DNA of 5,451 bases from Sneathiella sp. (lineage in GTDB: Bacteria; Pseudomonadota; Alphaproteobacteria; Sneathiellales; Sneathiellaceae), in NCBI GenBank assembly GCA_016765515.1, contig JAESPT010000242.1, forward strand, positions 1-5,451, read 5' to 3'. The position numbers and the translations under genes are program-made. Positions within the stretch are counted from its first letter, which is position 1; each line of letters opens with the position of its first letter. Below, piece by piece: positions 1-5,451 of the stretch. Under the pieces are notes generated by a model, which saw only the letters and a program-made list of their open reading frames with translations, did not search any database and was not told where the DNA came from.

Positions 1-494
1 CAGACGAACTGAGTAAAGGTGAAAAACGTCAAATCATTGCCAATGAAAACAGAGTGGCCGCTCAGAGCCGCGCTCTGCAAGCGCTCGGCTATGACCGGGT
101 GGACCGAGATGCCCGAAACCGCCACATGGACTTTTATGCCCTTTCTGCTCAGATTAAGGCTCTTTCCAGGATAATCGATAGTTTGGCTGCTGCGCGGGTT
201 ATCTCCAAAATAAACCCGCCTCCCTCTGTTCCGCTGACAAACGGCATGAGCCGTCCGGTCGGAGTGGTCGATATGTCAAATGCTTACGGCCCTGAGGGAC
301 CAACCGAACGGGCCGTGAAATTGCTCGCTGAATACCAATTAATGCGCAATGGCAATAAGCGGCTGAAAGTAGGGGAAATCAGTGATCAGGAAAAATTCCT
401 CACGTTGAATATCGTAACCATCGATGGATCGTTGGTCGAGCAGTACAAGATAGACAAATTATCCGGTGCGTGGAGCCCTGTTCGCGAACCATAA
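1..494 (+). CDS. Hypothetical protein with PepSY-like C-terminal end, 5'-partial
   Basis: The frame is open from the left edge (first full codon at 3) to a TAA at 492-494, giving 163 residues, so the true start lies outside the window. A GTG at 54 could serve as a start, but coding-like sequence continues upstream of it (DELSKGEKRQII...), so I treat the gene as truncated by the window. The visible part begins with a charged, probably helical region of about 75 residues, then a Pro-rich linker (NPPPSVP). After it comes a compact domain containing YGPEGPTERAVKLLAEY, a helix, and a beta-rich end with LKVGEIS, IVTIDGSLVEQYKID and KLSGAWSP. The end pattern (strand, DGSLVE, strand, D-x-x-[ST]-G) recalls PepSY-type domains of small periplasmic proteins; this is a from-memory resemblance, not a family assignment. 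It lies 32 bases upstream of the CsgG-like gene and is probably co-transcribed with it. Localisation cannot be judged without the N terminus. Confidence 0.8.
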   Translation, partial: DELSKGEKRQIIANENRVAAQSRALQALGYDRVDRDARNRHMDFYALSAQIKALSRIIDSLAAARVISKINPPPSVPLTNGMSRPVGVVDMSNAYGPEGPTERAVKLLAEYQLMRNGNKRLKVGEISDQEKFLTLNIVTIDGSLVEQYKIDKLSGAWSPVREP

Positions 495-514
495 ATCCGA
501 CTCTAACAGTTGTG

Positions 515-519
515 AAAGG
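515..519 (+). promoter_or_regulatory. Ribosome binding site for the CsgG-like gene
   Basis: AAAGG lies 7 bases before the ATG at 527. It supports that start over the in-frame GTG at 470, which overlaps the upstream gene and would put 19 unlikely residues in front of a normal signal peptide. Confidence 0.6.
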
Positions 520-526
520 CGTTACC

Positions 527-1546
527 ATGGTTTGCCTGGCAAAAGTAAAGATAAGCGTGATTGCAACATCCTTTGCGGTATTGGCCCTGTCCTTCAGTTT
601 TATATCTACACCGGCCGCGGATGAAGATGAAAAAGTTCCAATCCTGATGGATAGCGTGCAAAAAATCGAAGGCCCGAAGCGCGTTGTCTCTGTCGGAAAA
701 TTCGATGCTATCGGAGCCTTTGAACAGCAATACGGTGATTGGGATATCGGCGGCGGCATATCCGCCATGATGACAACGGCGCTCGTTGAATCCAATCGTT
801 TCATTGTTCTGGAACGCGCTAATATGCAGCAGATTTTGGCAGAACAGCAGATGAAGGGACAGGGTGTTACCAGCGCGTCCACCGGACCGGATCTTGGCAT
901 GGTGACAGGGGCGAATTTTATGATCTATGGTTCCGTGACAGAATTTGGCAGCTCTGATTCTGGAGGCGGATTCAGTCTTGGTCTGTCTGGTGGAAATGCT
1001 CTGTCTAAAATGCTGGGTGTTGGACTTTCTCGGCAAACGGCGACAGGTAAAGTCGCCATGGATATTCGTCTGGTCAATGCCACAACCTCGCAAGTAATGG
1101 AGGTTTATAAAGTCTCTGAGCAGATCGACAATTCCTCCTGGGACATCAGTGTTGGATATGAAGGAGTCAGCCTCGGAACAAATCAGTTTTTGAAAACACC
1201 TTTGGGGGAGGCAACTCGGCTTTGTATCACCAAGGCAGTTCAGATGATTGCAGCAAAAACGAATTCCGTCGCCTGGACCGGGCGCATCGTCGATTTTGAA
1301 GGTGGTGAGGTTTACATCAATGCGGGCGGTAATTCTGGCCTTAATCAAAATGACAAATTTATGGTGGAACGGATCATTAAAAAGCTGACGGACCCGCAAA
1401 CCGGAGAGCTCCTTCTGCTTCGTAAAAAAGAACTGGGCATCGTAACCTTGACCGAAATACTGCCGAAAATCTCCTTGGGCAAGTTTTCTCCGTTTGATGT
1501 AGATGCACCCAAGCGAGGGGATCTTGTGGTGACCATTAAAAAGTAG
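527..1546 (+). CDS. CsgG/HfaB-family exported protein, putative outer-membrane export channel
   Basis: This is a 339-residue protein. The ATG at 527 has a fair ribosome site and begins a Sec signal peptide: basic start, hydrophobic core at residues 9-26, likely cleavage near STPA|A (30/31). The CsgG domain follows: VVSVGKFDAIG (53-63), DIGGGISAMMTTALVES (73-89), RFIVLERANMQQILAEQ (91-107), LGMVTGANFMIYGSVTEF (123-140) and VAMDIRLVNATTSQVMEVYK (176-195). Between these lie a Gly/Ser-rich stretch (141-170) and an alternating segment (196-222), at the places where CsgG carries its two beta-hairpin pore segments. Residues 250-339 form an added domain (TGRIVDFEGGEVYINAG, GLNQNDKF, DPQTGE, LGIVTLTEI) like the C-terminal extension of many CsgG-domain proteins and FlgT; E. 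coli CsgG lacks it. Known CsgG and HfaB form oligomeric outer-membrane channels for curli or holdfast-anchor proteins. Unlike E. coli CsgG it has no lipobox. A periplasmic, non-pore role is the main alternative. Confidence 0.88.
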   Translation: MVCLAKVKISVIATSFAVLALSFSFISTPAADEDEKVPILMDSVQKIEGPKRVVSVGKFDAIGAFEQQYGDWDIGGGISAMMTTALVESNRFIVLERANMQQILAEQQMKGQGVTSASTGPDLGMVTGANFMIYGSVTEFGSSDSGGGFSLGLSGGNALSKMLGVGLSRQTATGKVAMDIRLVNATTSQVMEVYKVSEQIDNSSWDISVGYEGVSLGTNQFLKTPLGEATRLCITKAVQMIAAKTNSVAWTGRIVDFEGGEVYINAGGNSGLNQNDKFMVERIIKKLTDPQTGELLLLRKKELGIVTLTEILPKISLGKFSPFDVDAPKRGDLVVTIKK

Positions 1547-1551
1547 AGGAT

Positions 1552-1557
1552 AGGAGG
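1552..1557 (+). promoter_or_regulatory. Strong Shine-Dalgarno for the giant exported protein
   Basis: AGGAGG, the full consensus core, sits 6 bases before the ATG at 1564 and just after the upstream stop (TAG, 1544-1546). It fixes the start of the long frame and implies efficient translation from the shared transcript. Confidence 0.8.
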
Positions 1558-1563
1558 CGTTTG

Positions 1564-4500
1564 ATGTCTCGCTCTTGTAACGGCACCTTTAAATTGGCGA
1601 CGGTCAGCCAACAAATGTTGACCATCTGCGCTGCCGGATTTTTTCTGCCCTTTATCGGGACATCATTAACGCTCGCCCAGACGTCACAAAATAACAGTCC
1701 AAGTGTTGTCATTCCAAGTGAACCTGGATTCACTGGGGGCGGCTATGCGACACAAGCCAAACCCGCAACACAAGCAGGACAAGCGAGACAGGCAACACAG
1801 GCACAGGGTTATACAAGCCCCTATACGCCGTCTAATCCCTATTCACCTCAAATTTCGACGCCTCAAGCAGGATCAAAAGGATCATACGCAATCTCACCGT
1901 CTATCTCTGGTACACGGTCTGGCGGCGCCATTGTTGATTATAACAGCTCCAAGGGGAAAACCGGAACGTATCAAATTCCGTCCAATCTTGTTCCCTCAAA
2001 AACAAATCCCAATAGTGTTCTGCAAGGGGAGGTAAATGTCAGAAGCACGAGCAATCCTTCGTTAAATGAAGATTACAATTTTCAGGAAAGAGCAACCTCT
2101 GGTTCGAGCCCGGTGAAATCAGCAACAGGTTCGACGACCAAGAAGACAGCGCCAGCGACGACTGGGAATACTCTGATAACAGTTACACCAAGTTCGAAAA
2201 TAGAGACACCCTCCAGGACATCGACGACGACATCAACAACGGACAGTAAAACCCCGTCAACAAATAAGGCTTCCTCTGTTTCAACATCAACTGGAAATAC
2301 GTTGATTACGGTGACTCCAAGCTCCGAGACGAAAAGCGACACGAAATCCTCCTCAACGGAAGGGAGCGCAACAAGCACGGAAACAGATGAAACGGCCAGC
2401 ACGTCGGCAAAAACGGATACCAATACGGAAACGCCGATTAGCCCCGCAGATAGTCCTTCCAGCAATACAATGTCGGATTACGATCGTGCGTTAAAGAAAG
2501 CCGAAAAGGAACAACTGCGAAGAGCTCGAATGGAGGGGGCTGCGACGGCAATGCAGGGCTCAAGAGATCGGGCTATGGGATTGCTGAATAATAATGAAAC
2601 CATGATGCCTATGAGTGATGCCCCGCGGGCGCAGATCGATTTTAATGCCATAAACAGCTTGTCTGCATCCATAGGTCAGTTCCTGAAAAGCGGCGTGTCC
2701 ATGGCAGCGGTTAATCCTGGACTAAGCGCGCCGGAGGAAGAACCTTTGTGTGCGGCACCAGAAATATCTGAAGAGTTACAAAAGCAACTGGATGAGGAAA
2801 AAAAACAGCTGCAGGAGGCGCTTCGAAAAGAGCGGGAAAAGAAGGAGAAAAAACTCAAAAAACTGAAGGCGGATGCAGAGGCAGATAAAAAAGTCAAAAA
2901 CCGCAAAAAAGCCAAGCAAGCTGAAGAAAAGCGACAGAAAAAATTCAAGAAACTAGCAAAAAAACGTCAAAAAATGCAGGAGGAGCGCGATCGTCTGGAT
3001 GCAGCTAAAGAAAAGAACCAGAAAAAGTATGATGAGGCAAAAAAAGATGAATATAAAGCCCGCAAAGGGCCCCCCTCCGATCCTAATTGCAATAGCGCCA
3101 ATTGCCAGAAACACCAAAAAGCCCAAGGGGAGGCACGGAACGAGTTAAACAAAGTACAAAAAGGCGAGCAGCAATTTGAACAAGACCGCCGGGATCTGAA
3201 AACTGAGGAGCGGGAATATAAAGAATATGCAGACGCGTTGGAAGACGCATTGGATAAGGGCTTCGGCCAAACTCCCGATCAAACCAAAAAGCGATTGCTG
3301 GACAAACAACAACGGGCCATGCGCGACCAACAGCAGGAAAAGCAAAAGCGGATTGCTGAGCTGCAAAATAAAGCCAAAGGCGGAACAAGAGATTCATATC
3401 AGGATAAACAGCGCCTGAAAGAAATGACCCGGGATCTGGATGGTGTGAAACGCCAGAGAAAAGCGGCGCAGGATTACATTGATGCAAATGCCGATAATGA
3501 CGATGTCGACTTTGACAAGATAATGAATGCAAGACAGCTGGTCGAAAAAGCAGATGATTTTATTAGTGCCCAGGCAAACCTTGAAAATAGCGTCGATTAT
3601 CAGGACTCCCAGGGACGCGGGTTGAACGGGGGCGAGCAAAGAGAACTCGATCGTCTGAGGGCAGAGAATAAGCAGTATGAAAACTATCTGAACGACAGTG
3701 AAAAATCCCCGGCGGCTCGGGCCAATGAATTGGGCCAACAGCTGGAAGCAGATGGCATTCCGCCAATCTTCGACACTCTGGATACGGCAAGTCGGGATGC
3801 AGAAATACAAGCCTTGGAAGGGGCGATTGGTGACTTGAAAGCTGCGGAAGACCGGGTCCAGAATTTTAAGGGCCAACCGGATGTAAAAGCGCAAAAGGCG
3901 GCGCTTGATGCCAATGAAAAAGCGCAAGCCGAGTTAAAGGAATTAAGGGCACAGGCAAAGAAACATTACGACGCTTTACCAAGACCCTATCCGGATCAAT
4001 CTAAAGATATTAAAAAAGCGAAAGAGCTGAAGGCAACACTGAACCGTGATCCCAATTCAACCTGGAAAGATCGTAATGACGCCAAAGTTGAGTTGGATCG
4101 CCTGGAGAATGCGCAAGCTCGACATGATCGCCAATACCTAACACTGAACCGCCAAAGTGCGGAACAGTTTGGAGACAAAGTTGCTGCTGCAGAGGAAAAA
4201 GCTCATCTGACCGGTATTCGGGCTACAGGTGCAAAAGCCCAGCAGATCGTCAGTGAATATAATAGAGGACTTCCGGATGTGTTCGGGGCTGATGGCAAAG
4301 TTAGTCCTGCCAAAGTGAATAAAATTGCTGCAGGTATCGACAAGCAGCTTGAAGATGTCGCCCGGGTAAATGCGGAACTGGGCACGCTGAATGAAATTCG
4401 CGGTAACCTAATTCCCGGTCCAAACGGCGGAAAATCTATTGCAGAACAAGCTGGCATGAGCGCCAAGGGTGTTGCTAAGAGACTAAATGGAATAGACGGC

Positions 4501-5451
4501 CGCATTGAAACGGCGGCGGGATTTAGAAATAAACTTCAAGTCGGTTTGAAGCGACAGGGCTTTAACAGCAAAGTGAGTGCAAGGGGTCAATGCACCATCA
4601 ATTCCGTTAATTCCGCCATGGGGGCCGCCTATGTTAAAGGGGCACGGCGTGCGCTGGAGCGAAAAGCCGGCGAGAAAAAGACCCGTATGGCCGCCCTTTC
4701 TGGCGCTAAGGGAGGCGCTCCAAAGGGGACAGCAAGTCCTGCCGCAAAGGCCATCGCAAAAAATGTCAAGAATGTTCAGAATGTAAAACAGGTTGAGCAG
4801 GCCAAGCAATTCCAGATGGGCGGCGGCCAATGTTCAGGCGCCGGAGGACCGGCGGCTTCTTGCGCGGGCGGTAAAGCCCCTCAACGCGGATTGGTCATGG
4901 CAGGCAAGGCGACCAAAGAATTCAGCCGGATGGCTGGACTAGCTGTGGGCGGTGTCGGCGGTGCTGTAATCGCTGCAGGAAAAGCCCTGACCTCGGAAAG
5001 TTTTGAAGATTTCCGGCGCCAGGGAAAACGATCAGATTTAGCGTCCCTGTCTTCTCGTGAGGCGGAGCTTGGCAAAAAAATTGCGGGCCATAATGTCCTG
5101 CTTGAGTCTGCTCCCAGGGGCGGATTTCAGGAACAAGTCCTGAGCCAGCAACGATTTGGATATATTACCGAACGCGAGGCCTTGGAGCCAAAAATTGCGA
5201 AGCTAACAGCCGATCTGGAAGCAGAAGACGCAAAGGCCGCCAAAAAAGTTCAATTGGAAGCCACAACCAGAATTGAAACGGCCACTGCTAATTTTGAAAA
5301 AGCAATTGGTGACATCGATGGCAATATTGAAGCCGTTGAAGAAGTAATGGCGTCGGTTGAGAACGCCAATATTCCAGGTTTGCTTCCCGCACTAGAAGGG
5401 CAACGGGAAGGCTTGTTTGCCGGGCGGGCTTATTTGCAAGGCAAACTTAAA
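1564..5451 (+). CDS. Giant exported low-complexity/coiled-coil protein, 3'-partial
   Basis: One frame runs without a stop from the ATG at 1564 to the last base: 1296 codons, with the end beyond the window. Residues 1-38 look like a Sec signal peptide with an extended n-region, hydrophobic core about 19-35, and cleavage at TLA|Q (38/39). In order follow: a Gln/Ala/Pro/Tyr-rich disordered region (40-160, ATQA three times); a Ser/Thr-rich region (178-302) holding two copies of TGNTLITVTPSS; a mixed segment (303-399); a very basic coiled coil (400-499); long charged helical stretches with short breaks (515-950); a Gly/Ala/Lys segment with a Cys pair and a glycine-zipper hydrophobic stretch (1000-1145); then more coiled coil. 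Six cysteines (396, 509, 514, 1010, 1090, 1100) lie in the visible mature part. It starts 17 bases after the CsgG-like gene, so it may be that protein's substrate or periplasmic partner. I recognise no named family, and no enzyme motif is evident. Surface fibre, adhesin or envelope-spanning scaffold are guesses. Confidence 0.85.
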   Translation, partial: MSRSCNGTFKLATVSQQMLTICAAGFFLPFIGTSLTLAQTSQNNSPSVVIPSEPGFTGGGYATQAKPATQAGQARQATQAQGYTSPYTPSNPYSPQISTPQAGSKGSYAISPSISGTRSGGAIVDYNSSKGKTGTYQIPSNLVPSKTNPNSVLQGEVNVRSTSNPSLNEDYNFQERATSGSSPVKSATGSTTKKTAPATTGNTLITVTPSSKIETPSRTSTTTSTTDSKTPSTNKASSVSTSTGNTLITVTPSSETKSDTKSSSTEGSATSTETDETASTSAKTDTNTETPISPADSPSSNTMSDYDRALKKAEKEQLRRARMEGAATAMQGSRDRAMGLLNNNETMMPMSDAPRAQIDFNAINSLSASIGQFLKSGVSMAAVNPGLSAPEEEPLCAAPEISEELQKQLDEEKKQLQEALRKEREKKEKKLKKLKADAEADKKVKNRKKAKQAEEKRQKKFKKLAKKRQKMQEERDRLDAAKEKNQKKYDEAKKDEYKARKGPPSDPNCNSANCQKHQKAQGEARNELNKVQKGEQQFEQDRRDLKTEEREYKEYADALEDALDKGFGQTPDQTKKRLLDKQQRAMRDQQQEKQKRIAELQNKAKGGTRDSYQDKQRLKEMTRDLDGVKRQRKAAQDYIDANADNDDVDFDKIMNARQLVEKADDFISAQANLENSVDYQDSQGRGLNGGEQRELDRLRAENKQYENYLNDSEKSPAARANELGQQLEADGIPPIFDTLDTASRDAEIQALEGAIGDLKAAEDRVQNFKGQPDVKAQKAALDANEKAQAELKELRAQAKKHYDALPRPYPDQSKDIKKAKELKATLNRDPNSTWKDRNDAKVELDRLENAQARHDRQYLTLNRQSAEQFGDKVAAAEEKAHLTGIRATGAKAQQIVSEYNRGLPDVFGADGKVSPAKVNKIAAGIDKQLEDVARVNAELGTLNEIRGNLIPGPNGGKSIAEQAGMSAKGVAKRLNGIDGRIETAAGFRNKLQVGLKRQGFNSKVSARGQCTINSVNSAMGAAYVKGARRALERKAGEKKTRMAALSGAKGGAPKGTASPAAKAIAKNVKNVQNVKQVEQAKQFQMGGGQCSGAGGPAASCAGGKAPQRGLVMAGKATKEFSRMAGLAVGGVGGAVIAAGKALTSESFEDFRRQGKRSDLASLSSREAELGKKIAGHNVLLESAPRGGFQEQVLSQQRFGYITEREALEPKIAKLTADLEAEDAKAAKKVQLEATTRIETATANFEKAIGDIDGNIEAVEEVMASVENANIPGLLPALEGQREGLFAGRAYLQGKLK
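2161..2196 (+). repeat. Peptide repeat TGNTLITVTPSS, copy 1
   Basis: It encodes residues 200-211 of the giant protein. The same 12 residues recur at 243-254 (positions 2290-2325), 129 bases downstream. It is a short hydrophobic, beta-prone island (LITV) in an otherwise polar Ser/Thr-rich region. Confidence 0.9.
2290..2325 (+). repeat. Peptide repeat TGNTLITVTPSS, copy 2
   Basis: It encodes residues 243-254, identical in protein to copy 1. At DNA level 9 of the 12 codons differ, every difference being synonymous (for example GGG/GGA, CTG/TTG, ATA/ATT, TCG/TCC), so the copies are not a recent DNA duplication. Confidence 0.9.
2761..3060 (+). other. Highly basic coiled-coil segment of the giant protein
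   Basis: Residues 400-499 are an almost uninterrupted Lys/Arg/Glu/Gln/Ala-rich helix former. I count 39 Lys or Arg in 100 residues, with Leu spaced as in a coiled coil (for example LQKQLDEEKKQLQEAL). The look is that of TolA-like envelope-spanning helices, though no homology is claimed. It ends at a KGPPSDPNC break, where a Cys-x4-Cys pair (509, 514) begins a loop. Confidence 0.7.
3481..3516 (+). other. Possible calcium-binding acidic loop
   Basis: Residues 640-651 read DANADNDDVDFD. Oxygen-bearing residues fall at loop positions 1, 3, 5, 7 and 12, as in EF-hand or dockerin-type calcium loops. The usual Gly at position 6 is Asn and the usual hydrophobic at position 8 is Asp, so the match is imperfect. 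Confidence 0.3.
4816..4983 (+). other. Gly/Cys segment plus glycine-zipper hydrophobic stretch
   Basis: Residues 1085-1104 are Gly-rich with Cys 1090 and Cys 1100. After a short charged stretch, residues 1123-1139 form the only long uncharged, hydrophobic stretch in the visible mature protein. There Gly 1125, 1129 and 1133 make a GxxxGxxxG zipper, flanked by Arg 1122 and Lys 1140. Such zippers pack helices in membranes or in tight bundles. The stretch is Ala/Gly-rich and short, so it is a marginal membrane segment. Confidence 0.5.

Larger units (their letters stand above)
2095..2469 (+). other. Ser/Thr-rich low-complexity region of the giant protein
   Basis: Residues 178-302 are dominated by Ser and Thr; in residues 220-299 I count 45 of 80. 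Most of the rest is Lys, Asp, Glu, Pro, Ala and Asn, with almost no hydrophobics outside the two TGNTLITVTPSS copies. This composition suggests an unfolded linker, possibly surface-exposed and possibly O-glycosylated (inference). It separates the N-terminal export signal from the helical body. Confidence 0.8.

Noticed and set aside
470..526. Alternative GTG start for the CsgG-like gene at 470
   Set aside because: It overlaps the upstream gene, has no ribosome site, and places a Pro/Thr-rich 19-residue extension before a normal signal peptide. The ATG at 527 has AAAGG 7 bases upstream.
1615..1629. Cys 22 of the giant protein as a lipoprotein cysteine
   Set aside because: The preceding residues LTI do not fit a lipobox (Ile at -1), and the hydrophobic core continues after the Cys to a normal TLA|Q cleavage site.
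1703..2035. Overlapping + strand frame of 110 codons inside the giant gene
   Set aside because: It has no ribosome site, a Lys/His/Arg/Gln-rich composition typical of an out-of-frame reading, and lies entirely inside the better-supported long frame.
2082..2465. Minus-strand frame that reads like a Val/Leu-rich membrane protein
   Set aside because: It is the antisense of the Ser/Thr-rich region: Thr, Ser and Asp codons read backwards give Val, Leu and Ser. It lies wholly within the long + strand gene, and its own internal repeat is the complement of the TGNTLITVTPSS repeat.
2676..2948. Minus-strand Phe/Ser/Cys-rich frame
   Set aside because: It is the antisense of the Lys-rich coiled coil (AAA/AAG read as TTT/CTT). 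The composition is an artefact.
3145..3366. Minus-strand Leu/Phe-rich frame resembling a membrane protein
   Set aside because: It is antisense to a Lys/Gln/Glu-rich helical stretch of the giant protein, which explains its apparent hydrophobicity.
4417..4440. GPNGGKS (residues 952-958), resembling the SMC/ABC nucleotide loop GPNGSGKS next to coiled coils
   Set aside because: It is one residue short of a Walker A (position 951, which should be Gly for GxxxxGKS, is Pro), no Walker B or signature motif is visible, and the protein is exported, where ATP is absent.

Overview
The window is a compact, single-direction stretch of bacterial DNA of roughly balanced base composition. It holds three tightly packed genes, all on the + strand, with 32 and 17 bases between them. 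That layout suggests one transcription unit whose promoter lies left of the window and whose end lies to the right. A CsgG-family protein and two Sec-type signal peptides point to a Gram-negative bacterium. A proteobacterium, perhaps alphaproteobacterial, fits best, but the lineage call is weak. No RNA gene, mobile element, CRISPR array, terminator or promoter could be supported.

Region by region: positions 1-494 hold the 3' part of a gene of unknown function that ends in a small beta-rich, PepSY-reminiscent domain. Positions 527-1546 encode a 339-residue exported protein with a clear CsgG domain (curli/holdfast-type outer-membrane channel family), the two glycine-rich variable segments expected of the pore hairpins, and an extra C-terminal domain. 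From 1564 to the right edge one reading frame stays open for 1296 codons. It encodes the N-terminal part of a giant exported protein: signal peptide, Gln/Ala/Pro/Tyr-rich and then Ser/Thr-rich low-complexity regions, a very basic coiled-coil segment, a long series of charged helices, a Gly/Cys segment with a glycine-zipper hydrophobic stretch, and more coiled coil to the edge.

Working model (inference): the operon builds an envelope or surface structure. The CsgG-like protein would be the export channel or its periplasmic platform, and the giant protein would be the exported or periplasm-spanning fibrous partner. I do not recognise the giant protein as any named family. The pairing of a CsgG-type protein with a co-transcribed, low-complexity, coiled-coil giant is the most interesting thing in the window.
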